From the NCBI RefSeq assembly GCF_030705605.1, contig NZ_JAPCKK010000016.1, forward strand, positions 620,001 to 684,000: 64,000 bases of DNA, read 5' to 3'. Positions 7,800-16,473 of this stretch are shown here, piece after piece. Source of the stretch: Paenibacillus zeirhizosphaerae (lineage in GTDB: Bacteria; Bacillota; Bacilli; Paenibacillales; Paenibacillaceae). The notes under the pieces are model-generated. The model saw only the letters and a program-made list of their open reading frames with translations. It was not told where the DNA came from and did not search any database. Each line of letters begins with the position of its first letter. Within the stretch, counting starts at the first letter, position 1. The position numbers and the translations under genes are program-made.

Positions 7800-7846
7800 C
7801 TGCCGAGACTTTCTCGACAGCTTGCAGCGACTCGAATTAGAGTCGC
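7800..7846. terminator. Tandem hairpins: convergent terminators
   Basis: CTGCCGAGA/TCTCGACAG (7800-7820, one mismatch) is followed by TTTTTT on the minus strand and suits the GNAT gene ending at 7889. GCGACTC/GAGTCGC (7827-7846) is followed by a T-rich stretch on the plus strand and suits the solute-binding protein gene. Confidence 0.7.
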
Positions 7847-7888
7847 TTTATTTATGTTCACCTCCACGAAGGAGGGCGCTGGAAGGAT

Positions 7889-8650
7889 TTAAAGCGTGAA
7901 TGATCCGGACACTCCTCTCTTTACTCTGTACCAATAAGCATAGATTTCCCGGTAACCAAGCTTGTCGTACAACCTGATCGCTGGACCGTTCCCCTTTAAT
8001 ACCTGCAAATAGCTGTGCTTTGCGCCCTGGTGCTTGCCCCACTGCAGCAGGCTCAGAACAAGCTGTTCGGCGTATCCCTTGCCGCGGTGCTCCGGATGAG
8101 TCACGAGATCATAGATCCCGAGCCACTCCCGCTCCATCACGCCCATGACGCAGGCTACGGGTTCAGCAGCTTGATACAGAATGATAAAAGCCTTGTTTAA
8201 GACCGGCAGGGACAGCATTTTGCGCTTGACTGTCACATATTCTGCCGGCAGATGGGTGAACCTTGCGTACACGTCCATCCATTCATCACTGATTTCTGCC
8301 GCAACCTTCACATGTTCCAAGTGAGACCCCTTGATATGATCCAGGCTCAAGGTCTGTACACAGGATAAATCGGCAGTCTCATAACCTCTCTTCTCCAGCA
8401 CTTCATCCAAATTGGCCGGCTGGATAAAAGGGGTGATTTTAAAGATAGGGTCAAGTCCCGCTCTGGCATAAAAGCGCTCACACGCCAAAATCTTCTCTTC
8501 AATGCAAATTTCGTCGCCACTGTAGATGGGGCTAACGGAGTTGGACCTTTGGGTATACCCTTCGGCATAACGTGTAATCCAGCCATCAACGGACATTTGG
8601 TATAGAGCAGGCAGAGCGTTTAATGAAAATTCCTCAATATATTTATGCAC
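7889..8650 (-). CDS. GNAT-family N-acetyltransferase
   Basis: 253 residues, cytoplasmic. The acetyl-CoA-binding signature is in the last third: YDLVTHPEHRGKGYAEQLVL, with the R/Q-x-x-G-x-G/A loop as RGKGYA, followed by SYLQVLKGNGPAIRLYDKLG. The N-terminal half lacks clear acetyltransferase motifs and may be a degenerate GNAT domain or a substrate domain, as in two-domain GNAT proteins. The substrate is unknown. It lies downstream of a Nudix remnant on the same strand and converges on the solute-binding protein gene; nothing ties it to sugar metabolism. Confidence 0.8.
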   Translation of the reverse strand: MHKYIEEFSLNALPALYQMSVDGWITRYAEGYTQRSNSVSPIYSGDEICIEEKILACERFYARAGLDPIFKITPFIQPANLDEVLEKRGYETADLSCVQTLSLDHIKGSHLEHVKVAAEISDEWMDVYARFTHLPAEYVTVKRKMLSLPVLNKAFIILYQAAEPVACVMGVMEREWLGIYDLVTHPEHRGKGYAEQLVLSLLQWGKHQGAKHSYLQVLKGNGPAIRLYDKLGYREIYAYWYRVKRGVSGSFTL

Positions 8651-8722
8651 ACTTACTACCTTCCTTCGTTAATTGGGTAGTATAAATATACATATTAATA
8701 TTTTTTTATTCAATTATATAAT

Positions 8723-8857
8723 TCAATGCAGAATAGCATCATCTCGAAACACAAACCGTTCGATATCATATACATCTCTGCCATAGGCGAGCCCCGTCTG
8801 GCTGATAGCCTGAATTTGCTTTGCCCAAGTAAGCCATTTGGGTTCCATAACATCCAT
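8723..8857 (-). pseudogene. Remnant of a Nudix hydrolase (N-terminal 44 codons)
   Basis: Behind AAAGGATGG an ATG at 8857 opens a 44-residue frame containing EPKWLTWAKQIQAISQTGLA and RDVYDIERF. This resembles the N-terminal domain of small Gram-positive Nudix (ADP-ribose pyrophosphatase-like) hydrolases. The frame then departs into an unrelated tail (VFRDDAILH) and stops. Full-length members have about 200 residues, and the catalytic Nudix box GX5EX7REUXEEXGU is absent. The most likely cause is a deletion that removed the catalytic part. Confidence 0.6.
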
Positions 8858-8975
8858 CCTTTACTGATTAGGTCCACTACTGTCTATATACAGGTCCAAG
8901 CCCGAAGAACAGCCCCCCCTCTGGCAGCCGATGTAGCTGCCCGGAGAGTATCTGTTCCAAAGGAGCCAGGACGGG

Positions 8976-9344
8976 TCACTTTGACCTGCCCAATAGCTCT
9001 GCCATTCTGCTGCTTAACGCATCGTACTGCTCCTGATGGGTATCACTGAACGCTTCAGTTCTAGAAGAAAGCACATGTAAATATGCAATATCACCGGCAA
9101 ATTGCGATGCGGTGAAATCATAGACATCATCGTTAATACGATTGTAATAATGCCAGCCTTCCTTGGTCATCGTCTTCAGGATTTCGCCTCCCAGACGATC
9201 CTGAACGACTACAGCGGTTACACCGCACTGACCCTGGGCCGGAGTGTCCACAGTCCACTTTGAGCTGGTGTGCAGCGACCACACCTCCTGTAGAGCTGCG
9301 GATATCTGATCATATAAAGCGCTTGAAAGCGAGCGTGTTTTCAT
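8976..9344 (-). CDS. YunG-like small protein
   Basis: 122 residues, no signal or membrane segment. It contains SLHTSSKWTVDTPAQGQCGV, AVVVQDRLGGEILKT and GWHYYNRINDDVYDFTASQF. These resemble the Bacillus YunG family as I remember it: a small protein with an invariant QCGxTA segment, reminiscent of a thiol-peptidase fold. No biochemical role can be given. The start is ATG at 9344. It stands alone between the Nudix remnant and the divergent GH94 gene. Confidence 0.65.
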   Translation of the reverse strand: MKTRSLSSALYDQISAALQEVWSLHTSSKWTVDTPAQGQCGVTAVVVQDRLGGEILKTMTKEGWHYYNRINDDVYDFTASQFAGDIAYLHVLSSRTEAFSDTHQEQYDALSSRMAELLGRSK

Positions 9345-9604
9345 ACGGTTTCCCTGCCCTCCAATATGAGTTAACTAAATCTTACCTTTTTCACCAGGGT
9401 GGGAGCAACCTGGAAACAACCCTTACGGGTATGTAATTTTAAGAAGATGGTTAAGGAAATTCAGATCTTGAACAAATACGGAAGGAATTAACCCGTCCGG
9501 AAAGAAGCACTTCAAGAGAACGGATCATGAATATCGATAGAGCTGCCAGCCGTCACCCGCTGTGCTCCATGATCCGTTCCCCAAACTGAAAGGGGCTGTG
9601 ACTA
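9345..9604. promoter_or_regulatory. Leader region of the GH94 gene with two nested hairpins
   Basis: This 260-bp gap holds no gene. GAACGGATCATG (9518-9529) and CATGATCCGTTC (9568-9579) are a perfect 12-bp inverted repeat with a 38-nt loop. Immediately after it CCCC (9579-9582) can pair with GGGG (9592-9595), which is the core of the ribosome binding site for the GTG start at 9605. The two structures share base 9579, so they compete slightly. No known riboswitch class is recognisable. I found no convincing promoter hexamers. Confidence 0.5.
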
Positions 9605-12061
9605 GTGCAGTATGGTTTCTTTGACGATCAAAACAGAGAGTATGTCATTACTACTCCGAAAACACCTTATCCATGGATTAACTACCTTGGCAATGAACAA
9701 TTTTTCGGGCTGATGTCAAATACCGCGGGCGGTTATGCCTTTTACCGGGATGCGCGTCTGCGGAGGCTGACCCGTTACCGTTATAACAATATTCCTGTAG
9801 ACAACGGAGGACGTTACTTCTACCTCTATGATCAGGGAGATTTCTGGACCCCCGGCTGGATGCCGGTCAAGAAAGAGCTTGAGTTCTACGAATGCAGACA
9901 CGGTCTCGGTTATACCTCCATTACCGGCGAACGTGGCGGAATTCGTGTCAACCAACTGACGCTAGTGCCGCTTGGCTTTAACGGTGAGGTGCATCAGGTG
10001 ACCATCAGTAACACTTCCGACGCTGTAAAGCAGGTGAAGCTGTTTTCGTTCGTTGAGTTTTGCCTCTGGAACGCGTATGACGATATGACTAACTTCCAGC
10101 GTAATCTCAACACCGGGGAGGTGGAAGTGCAGGACTCCGTCATCTATCACAAAACGGAATACCGCGAGCGGCGGAATCATTACTCCTTCTTCTCGGTCAA
10201 CGCCCCGATTGCCGGATTTGATACGGACCGCGAATCATTCCTTGGATTGTACAACGGACTTGATGAGCCCCAAATTGTGGCCGCCGGGCAACCGTCCGAC
10301 TCCCTGGCCAGCGGCTGGTCGCCGATTGGCTCCCACTGTCTGGAGATTACGCTCCAGCCCGGTGAGTCAGCCAGCTACAATTTTATCCTCGGATATGTGG
10401 AAAATGCTGAAGACGAAAAATGGGAATCGCCGGGAATCATTAACAAGGCCCCTGCCGAGGCCATGATCCAACGCTTCAACGATGCCAGTGATGTCGAACA
10501 GGCGCTTGACGAGCTTACAGCCTACTGGGACGGACTTCTCTCCAAGTTCACCTTACAGGGTCATGAAGAGAAGCTGAACCGTATGGTTAATATTTGGAAC
10601 CCATATCAATGCATGGTGACGTTTAATATGTCCCGTTCCGCCTCTTATTTCGAATCCGGTATCGGGCGTGGTATGGGCTTCCGTGATTCCAATCAGGATT
10701 TGCTCGGCTTCGTGCACCAGATCCCGGAACGGGCACGCGAGCGAATTCTTGATATTGCCTCCACCCAATTCGAAAACGGCGGAGCCTATCACCAATACCA
10801 GCCGCTCACGAAGAAGGGAAATCATGAGGTGGGCGGCGGCTTTAACGATGATCCGCTGTGGCTCATTCTCGGCACGGCCGCCTACATCAAGGAGACCGGC
10901 GATTTCGGCATTCTCGATGAGCAGGTTCCATTCGACTGCAATCCAGACAATACGGCTACGCTGTTTGAGCATTTGAAGCGTTCCTTCTACCACGTCATGG
11001 AGAATCTGGGACCTCATGGACTTCCGTTGATCGGACGGGCGGACTGGAATGATTGTCTGAATTTGAACTGCTTTTCCAACGTGCCGGATGAGTCTTACCA
11101 AACGACGCAGAACATTGAGGGCCGCACAGCCGAGTCCGTGTTTATCGCTGGTCTGTTCGTTTATACCGGGCCGGATTTCATTGAGCTGTGCAGACGCCGC
11201 GGGCTTGTGGAAGAAGCGGACGCCGCTCAGGCACATGTGGATCGGATGCGTGCCGTAACGTTGGAACACGGCTTTGACGGTGAGTGGTTCCTGCGGGCTT
11301 ACGATCATTTTGGGAACAAGGTGGGCAGCAAGGAGAACGATGAGGGACAAATTTTCATCGAGCCGCAGGGCTTCTGCGTAATGGCTGGAATTGGCGTGCA
11401 AGAAGGTCAAGCCGTCAAGGCGCTCGATGCGGTAGCCGAACGGCTGGAAACCAAGTACGGCATTGTGCTGCAAAACCCGCCTTATTCCAAGTATTATCTC
11501 AATCTGGGTGAAATCTCGTCTTACCCTCCCGGGTATAAGGAGAACGCCGGCATTTTCTGCCATAACAACCCGTGGATCATGATGGCGGAAACGATGATTG
11601 GGCGCGGCGACCGTGCTTTTGAGCTGTATACCAAAATTGCTCCTGCATACCTTGAAGAGATTAGTGATGTCCATCGCACGGAGCCGTATGTATATTCCCA
11701 GATGATCGCCGGCAAGGACGCCATCCGGGAAGGTGAAGCCAAAAATAGCTGGTTAACAGGAACAGCAGCCTGGAACTTCGTTGCCATCACCCAGTCCATT
11801 CTCGGCATTCAGCCCCAGTTCGACGGACTGAAGATCGACCCGTGCGTTCCTGCGGATTGGGAGGAATTTACGATTACACGGGTCTACCGGGGAGATACCT
11901 TTGTGATTCATATATCCAATCCGGACCGGGTCAGCAAAGGAATCGCTTCGGTTATGTTGGATGATCAGGCTCTTAGCGATAATCTGATTCCTCCGGTGGG
12001 CGATGGCGGAACCCATCATGTAAGAGTAGTTATGGGGCATGCAGTGACAGTGGAAGCTTAA
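9605..12061 (+). CDS. GH94 cellobiose/cellodextrin-type phosphorylase
   Basis: 818 residues, cytoplasmic, GTG start. The N-terminal beta-sandwich begins [20 protein letters not shown] and carries [20 protein letters not shown], a hallmark of GH94. The (alpha/alpha)6 barrel contains [16 protein letters not shown] and [12 protein letters not shown], with the general-acid Asp of the WND motif at about residue 480, and later GIFCHNNPW. The enzyme performs reversible phosphorolysis of a beta-glucoside to alpha-glucose 1-phosphate plus a shortened acceptor; cellobiose is the commonest substrate, but laminaribiose or other disaccharides cannot be excluded. The length agrees with cellobiose phosphorylases. 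It is monocistronic with a strong terminator and a structured leader. Confidence 0.9.
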   Translation: MQYGFFDDQNREYVITTPKTPYPWINYLGNEQFFGLMSNTAGGYAFYRDARLRRLTRYRYNNIPVDNGGRYFYLYDQGDFWTPGWMPVKKELEFYECRHGLGYTSITGERGGIRVNQLTLVPLGFNGEVHQVTISNTSDAVKQVKLFSFVEFCLWNAYDDMTNFQRNLNTGEVEVQDSVIYHKTEYRERRNHYSFFSVNAPIAGFDTDRESFLGLYNGLDEPQIVAAGQPSDSLASGWSPIGSHCLEITLQPGESASYNFILGYVENAEDEKWESPGIINKAPAEAMIQRFNDASDVEQALDELTAYWDGLLSKFTLQGHEEKLNRMVNIWNPYQCMVTFNMSRSASYFESGIGRGMGFRDSNQDLLGFVHQIPERARERILDIASTQFENGGAYHQYQPLTKKGNHEVGGGFNDDPLWLILGTAAYIKETGDFGILDEQVPFDCNPDNTATLFEHLKRSFYHVMENLGPHGLPLIGRADWNDCLNLNCFSNVPDESYQTTQNIEGRTAESVFIAGLFVYTGPDFIELCRRRGLVEEADAAQAHVDRMRAVTLEHGFDGEWFLRAYDHFGNKVGSKENDEGQIFIEPQGFCVMAGIGVQEGQAVKALDAVAERLETKYGIVLQNPPYSKYYLNLGEISSYPPGYKENAGIFCHNNPWIMMAETMIGRGDRAFELYTKIAPAYLEEISDVHRTEPYVYSQMIAGKDAIREGEAKNSWLTGTAAWNFVAITQSILGIQPQFDGLKIDPCVPADWEEFTITRVYRGDTFVIHISNPDRVSKGIASVMLDDQALSDNLIPPVGDGGTHHVRVVMGHAVTVEA

Positions 12062-12113
12062 GCCGCTTTGGCCGCTTAGTATTTCTCTACTAGTCTCTGC
12101 GGTATTCCAGAGC

Positions 12114-12153
12114 AAAGCAATAGACCCTCTATAAAAGGAAGGTCTATTGCTTT
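12114..12153 (+). terminator. Strong terminator after GH94, possibly bidirectional
   Basis: AAAGCAATAGACC (12114-12126) and GGTCTATTGCTTT (12141-12153) are a perfect 13-bp stem with a 14-nt loop, followed by T-rich sequence on the plus strand. The oxidoreductase operon ends at 12209 on the other strand and may share it. Confidence 0.85.
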
Positions 12154-12208
12154 TACTTTTTGTTATCGCTAATAGAAACGTTCTAAGCCGGAGCCAGTGG
12201 GCGGGAAA

Positions 12209-13315
12209 TTACGCATCTAAAGTATACGGAGCCAGGTCTTGCGGAAGCGCGGAAGGACGCGTACAGGTGCTCTGCATTTCATAGAATGTCCCCTGCTCCG
12301 CAGAATCATGAAATGCCCACATGGCTTCAAGCACGTGATACGCCAGCTCGCCGCTTGCCCTGTGCGGACGTCCGCTGTTGATCGCATAAGCCATATCCGC
12401 CGGACCAATGCCACGCGTATTCTGGTCATATCCGGGCAGAAGCGGCTGTTCTGTCCATTCCTTATCCCCGTTCCGGCGGAACATAACCGGACCTCCGAAC
12501 GTATTCGGATCGGGAACCAGCATCGTTCCCTGCGTTCCGTAAATCTCCATCCTTGGCAGGCTGCTGCCTCCGAAGATATCAAAGCTTGTAATCATCGTCC
12601 CGATGGCTCCATCTTCAAATTCCAGCAGACCGGCTACATGAGTCGGAATGTCCACCTGGATTTTCTGTCCGTATTTCTTCTCACTTGTAATCGTACGTTC
12701 GTCGAAAGCTTTTCCGGTCATACCCGAAACTCTGCGAATAGGCCCAAGTAGCTGTACCAGGGCGGTCAAATAATACGGTCCCATATCGAACATAGGGCCG
12801 CCACCAGCCGCATAATAAAATTCAGGATCAGGATGCCATGTTTCATGACCGCCCGACATCATGAAGGCGGTTGCCGCCACCGGCTGTCCGATCACACCAT
12901 CCTCCAGTAGCTTGAGTGCGGTCTGGATGCCTGCACCCATAAATGTTTCTGGCGCGCATCCCACCAGCAATCCCTTCGCTGCTGCTGCCTCCAGCACCCT
13001 GCGTCCGTCCTCGCGGCTGATCGTCAGCGGTTTTTCCACATAGACATGCTTACCTGCTTCCAGCGCACGCAGACTGATCTCAGCATGTACCGCCGGAATG
13101 GTTAGATTGATGACCAACTCAACATCCGGATCGGCCAGCAGCTCGTCTGTGGAATAGGCGCGTGGGATATCGTATCTGGCAGCCTGCTCCCTGGCCCTGG
13201 CCGGATCCAGATCCGCGCAGGCGATCAGTTCGAGCACCTCGAACTTGTGACAGTTCTCCATATAAATGCTGCTTATTTTCCCGCAGCCGATCACTCCAAC
13301 CTTCACTTTATGCAT
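12209..13315 (-). CDS. Gfo/Idh/MocA-family oxidoreductase (operon gene 4)
   Basis: 368 residues. The N-terminal Rossmann fold has VGVIGCGKISSIYMENCHKF (GxGxxS-type NAD(P) site) and ADLDPARAREQAARYDI. EKPLTISREDG contains the family's catalytic-lysine EKP motif. The C-terminal alpha/beta domain follows with GGGPMFDMGPYYLTAL. Such enzymes oxidise or reduce a hydroxyl of a sugar, inositol or glycoside, often at C3. It is the last gene of the lacI-led operon, 18 bp after thuA. Together with a second Gfo/Idh/MocA enzyme and a ThuA-like protein it suggests a 3-keto-glycoside route (inference). Confidence 0.9.
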   Translation of the reverse strand: MHKVKVGVIGCGKISSIYMENCHKFEVLELIACADLDPARAREQAARYDIPRAYSTDELLADPDVELVINLTIPAVHAEISLRALEAGKHVYVEKPLTISREDGRRVLEAAAAKGLLVGCAPETFMGAGIQTALKLLEDGVIGQPVAATAFMMSGGHETWHPDPEFYYAAGGGPMFDMGPYYLTALVQLLGPIRRVSGMTGKAFDERTITSEKKYGQKIQVDIPTHVAGLLEFEDGAIGTMITSFDIFGGSSLPRMEIYGTQGTMLVPDPNTFGGPVMFRRNGDKEWTEQPLLPGYDQNTRGIGPADMAYAINSGRPHRASGELAYHVLEAMWAFHDSAEQGTFYEMQSTCTRPSALPQDLAPYTLDA

Positions 13316-13333
13316 TTAGGTCTCCTTTCCCGC

Positions 13334-14062
13334 CTATTGGCTGTCCCCCATACCGGTATAGGTGCTGTTGCTTTCCCCGGCCGCTGTGACCGCCGCCAGT
13401 TGCTCTTTGCCTTCCGCCGCCCATAACAAACCTCTGCGCATCATTTCCTTTATCGGCGGCATTTCGACAATATTGGCCTGATGGCCTAGCGAGTTATAAT
13501 AGACACGCCCGGCTCCCCAATACTTGGTCCAGGCAACAGGCATATCCACCGCTCTGTTGCTGCGGTGAGGACCGTCGGCTACTGGAAAACGGGTCGTGGC
13601 CAGCACCTCCACCGCCGGATCCACATGCAGATAATACTGCTCAGACCGAACCGTAAAATCCTCAAGCCCCGCGACGAGCGGACTGGAGCCGGATCTGATC
13701 TCCACGGTATACTCCACACCGTCATTGCCCGGATGAGCCACCCACTGTCCACCCGTCATAAACTGCCAATCCACATTTTTGCGGAAGGCGTCGCACATGC
13801 CCCCATGACAGCCTGCGAGGCCCGTTCCGTTCTGAACCGCCGCCGAGACGTTGTTCACCAGCTCCTGCTCGATCTCTCCCATCGTCCAGACTGGAACGAT
13901 CAGGTCCAGGCTCAGCAATTTTTCCGCATCCGCGTAAGCCTGCAGTGTATCGGCAACCTCCACCTCAAACTGCTCCTGCCGCAGCATGTCTGCAAATATA
14001 GCGGCTACCTGCTCCGGCTGATGCCCATTCCAGCCGCCCCATACGATCAATGCCTTTTTCAT
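13334..14062 (-). CDS. ThuA-like domain protein
   Basis: 242 residues, cytoplasmic. It shows the class-I-amidotransferase-like fold of ThuA: KKALIVWGGWNGHQPEQVAA at the start, LAGCHGGMCDAFRKNVDWQF (the GxHGG element in place of the glutaminase nucleophile) and PVAWTKYWGAGRVYYNSLGH. ThuA proteins act with Gfo/Idh/MocA dehydrogenases in disaccharide catabolism (trehalose use in rhizobia) and are linked to conversion of keto-sugars. Here it lies between two such dehydrogenases, with gaps of 39 and 18 bp, supporting one pathway. The substrate is unknown. Confidence 0.85.
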   Translation of the reverse strand: MKKALIVWGGWNGHQPEQVAAIFADMLRQEQFEVEVADTLQAYADAEKLLSLDLIVPVWTMGEIEQELVNNVSAAVQNGTGLAGCHGGMCDAFRKNVDWQFMTGGQWVAHPGNDGVEYTVEIRSGSSPLVAGLEDFTVRSEQYYLHVDPAVEVLATTRFPVADGPHRSNRAVDMPVAWTKYWGAGRVYYNSLGHQANIVEMPPIKEMMRRGLLWAAEGKEQLAAVTAAGESNSTYTGMGDSQ

Positions 14063-14101
14063 CCGTAACCCTCCCTAAAATCGCGCGCTCTAAGGCAACG
14101 C

Positions 14102-15268
14102 TTACATTTCGCTGATTTTAACCCAGCGCCGCTCGTCGATGGACCGTTCCACCGCTTCCAGCACAGCCTGACAACGTACCCCGTCACGGAAATTCGGCAC
14201 CGGCTGGCGGTCCTCCGCAATCGCGGACGACAGCTCCAGCATCTCATGGATGAACGTATGCTCGAAGCCGATCGTGTGGCCCGGCGGCCACCAGGCAGCG
14301 GCATAATCATGAGCCGGATCGGTGGCCAGCACTCTGCGGAAGCCCTGCACATCCTCCTCATCTGAGTTAAAATAAACCTCCAGCTCATTCATGCGTTCGA
14401 AATCAAATTTAACGCTGCCGAGGCTGCCGTTAATCTCAAACGCATTCGTGGAACGGTGCCCAGCCGCGAAACGGGTCGCCTCAAAGCTGCCGAGCGCGCC
14501 GTTTTCAAACCGGGCCAGAAACAGGGTCGCATCGTCTACAGTGACCCTCCCTTTCGGAGCATCGGATGCCGCGCTTCCCTTGGCGCTCAAGCCTGTCATC
14601 TCAGCAGCCAGCGGCCGTTCCTTAACAAAAGTTTCACTCATGCCGATTACTTCGTCCATACCTCCAACGAGGTAATGCGCCAGATCAATCAAATGCGCCC
14701 CAAGGTCGCCATGGGAACCTGAGCCCGCTACATCCTTCTGCAGCCGCCATACGAGCGGAAAGTCGGGATCTATAATCCAGTCCTGCAGGAACCAGGCGCG
14801 AAAATGATAGATTTGACCCAGCCTTCCGCTGTCCATCAGCCTTTTAGCCAGCCTGACCGCCGGGGAAAACCGGTAGTTGAAGCCGACCATATGCTTCACT
14901 CCCGCCTCTTCAGCCGCATCGAGCATTTCACGTGCATCCTTGAGGGAGAGTGCAAGCGGCTTTTCACAGAAAATATGCTTGCCAGCCTGCGCCGCCGCAA
15001 TCGCAATTTCCTTATGGGCATCACTTGGCGCGTTAATATCGATCAGATCGATGTCTTCACGTATTATGAGCTCTTTCCAATCCGTGCTGCTCGACTGCCA
15101 TCCGAGCTGATGCGCTGCCTGCCTGACCGCCTCTTCGTTGCGGCCGCAGATTACCGACATTTCGGGTTTTACCGTCTCTGGAAAAAACATAGGCAGACTA
15201 CGGTATGCGTTACTGTGGGCCTTGCCCATAAACTTGTAACCGATCATTCCGATACGAAGCTCTTGCAT
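14102..15268 (-). CDS. Gfo/Idh/MocA-family oxidoreductase (operon gene 2)
   Basis: 388 residues. The nucleotide-binding start is MQELRIGMIGYKFMGKAHSN. CEKPLALSLKDA holds the catalytic-lysine motif, and the C-terminal domain has GSGSHGDLGAHLIDLAHYLV (the conserved D and H of the substrate site) and RFAAGHRSTNAFEINGSLGS. It is only partly similar to the paralogue at 12209, so the two probably act on different positions or substrates. It lies 23 bp after the lacI gene, in the same operon, and ends 39 bp before thuA. Confidence 0.9.
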   Translation of the reverse strand: MQELRIGMIGYKFMGKAHSNAYRSLPMFFPETVKPEMSVICGRNEEAVRQAAHQLGWQSSSTDWKELIIREDIDLIDINAPSDAHKEIAIAAAQAGKHIFCEKPLALSLKDAREMLDAAEEAGVKHMVGFNYRFSPAVRLAKRLMDSGRLGQIYHFRAWFLQDWIIDPDFPLVWRLQKDVAGSGSHGDLGAHLIDLAHYLVGGMDEVIGMSETFVKERPLAAEMTGLSAKGSAASDAPKGRVTVDDATLFLARFENGALGSFEATRFAAGHRSTNAFEINGSLGSVKFDFERMNELEVYFNSDEEDVQGFRRVLATDPAHDYAAAWWPPGHTIGFEHTFIHEMLELSSAIAEDRQPVPNFRDGVRCQAVLEAVERSIDERRWVKISEM

Positions 15269-15291
15269 GAAAGCCCTCCTTTTCCTCTGCT

Positions 15292-16341
15292 TTAGTCTCT
15301 GGGTGCCTTTTTAAGGGAAGAAGCCCGGATAACCAGCTCCACCGGCAGCTTTGCTTGGAACGGCTTGTTGCCTTCATCCTTTTCCGTCCCCTCAAGCAGA
15401 TGCAGCACCCGTGCCGCTGCTATTTCACCAAGCTCATAAAATGGCACCCTTACACTGCTGAGTCCCGGAGAAGTCATTTCTGCCACATCCGAGTCGTCAT
15501 ATCCCACAATGGCAGGCATTTGCTCAGGCATAATCCCCGTCTGCCGCAGTCCCTGCTGAATACCAATCGCCATACGGTCATTGGCCGCGAAGATGCTGTC
15601 AATCCGGTCCAGACAGGCTGCAATCTCCTCCGCCACCCTCAGCCCGCTCGTTCTGCTGAAATTACCTGCAAACAGCAATTCCGTTTCCACAGGCAGGCCT
15701 GCTTCCTGCAGTGCACGCTCATAGCCTGCCTTGCGGTCGCTGCTGTTCGAGTAAACCTCAGGGCCATTCACAAAAGCGATACGCCGGAAGCCTTGTTCCA
15801 GCAGATGGCGGACCGCCTCGTAGCTGCCCTCCGCATGATCCGCGTCCACCTCATTAAACGACTCGCCCGCAAAGTGCTGGTTGATCAGGCAGAACGGATA
15901 GCCTTTCTCCTGCATTCTGCGCAGCATGTCCCGTTCTCCCTCTTCCTCTTTGGCCCCGAGAATGAGGCAGGCATCGATCTTCTGCATCCGGAACAGCCCT
16001 TCGACATCCGTAGCACCGTCCGGGTCACGGAATACGATCAGGAGATCATAACCTTCTTCCCGTGCCCTGCTTCCAATTCCACTCAAAATTTCGGAGAAAT
16101 AGTGGGCGGAGAACAGTCGTGCCTTGGGCAGATAGGGCATAACTACCCCCAGATTGCCGCTGCGTCTGCGGGCCAGACTGCGGGCCATTGCGTTCGGTGT
16201 ATACCCCAGCCTGTCAGCCGCTTCAAGGACGCGTTGTCTTGTTTCCTCCTTAATTGGACCTACCCCGTTAAGCACGCGGGATACCGTAGCTTCCGAGACA
16301 CCGGCCAGCTCAGCCACTTCGATTCGTCTTACGATGTTCAT
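15292..16341 (-). CDS. LacI-family regulator heading the oxidoreductase/thuA operon
   Basis: The most likely start is ATG at 16341 (MNIVRRIEVAELAGVSEATV), giving about 349 residues. The frame is open 20 codons further up, but that stretch contains the 18-bp palindromic operator. After the helix-turn-helix (EVAELAGVSEATVSRVLNG) comes the hinge and a sugar-binding-type effector domain (SGNLGVVMPYL, FAANDRMAIGIQQGL, PAIVGYDDSDVAEMTSPGLS). It is transcribed first in the operon, so it should repress its own synthesis together with the downstream enzymes until an inducer appears. Confidence 0.9.
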   Translation of the reverse strand: MNIVRRIEVAELAGVSEATVSRVLNGVGPIKEETRQRVLEAADRLGYTPNAMARSLARRRSGNLGVVMPYLPKARLFSAHYFSEILSGIGSRAREEGYDLLIVFRDPDGATDVEGLFRMQKIDACLILGAKEEEGERDMLRRMQEKGYPFCLINQHFAGESFNEVDADHAEGSYEAVRHLLEQGFRRIAFVNGPEVYSNSSDRKAGYERALQEAGLPVETELLFAGNFSRTSGLRVAEEIAACLDRIDSIFAANDRMAIGIQQGLRQTGIMPEQMPAIVGYDDSDVAEMTSPGLSSVRVPFYELGEIAAARVLHLLEGTEKDEGNKPFQAKLPVELVIRASSLKKAPRD

Positions 16342-16357
16342 CAGCCCTTTTAGCATT

Positions 16358-16375
16358 AATGTACGCGCGTACATT
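16358..16375. promoter_or_regulatory. 18-bp perfect palindrome, probable LacI operator
   Basis: AATGTACGCGCGTACATT is an exact palindrome with a central CG, the format of LacI/GalR operators. It lies 17 bp upstream of the chosen start codon of the lacI gene. No second copy was found in the window. Confidence 0.75.
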
Positions 16376-16430
16376 TTCTCATAAACCAGCTCCCCCGTCA
16401 ACCGCTTACATATTGGGGTGTGAATAAAAA

Positions 16431-16455
16431 GACAGCCGTTTCTACGCCGGCTGCC
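16431..16455 (-). terminator. Terminator of the LysR regulator gene
   Basis: GACAGCCG (16431-16438) pairs with CGGCTGCC (16448-16455) with one mismatch. On the minus strand a T-rich run (TTTTTATTC) follows, 19 bp after the stop at 16474. Confidence 0.7.
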
Positions 16456-16473
16456 CTGTGTCCAATCTAGTCA

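Noticed and set aside
8860-8970. Nested inverted repeats (CTCTGGCAGC/GCTGCCCGGAG region) between YunG and the Nudix remnant
   Set aside because: Mismatched stem without a T-run, and it resembles no known riboswitch; too weak to call.
10553-11674. Minus-strand open frame of 373 codons inside the GH94 gene
   Set aside because: Antisense shadow of a conserved enzyme; no recognisable motif.
16342-16401. Longer N-terminus for the LacI protein of the oxidoreductase operon
   Set aside because: The extension contains the palindromic operator and does not resemble the start of LacI proteins, which begin at the helix-turn-helix.
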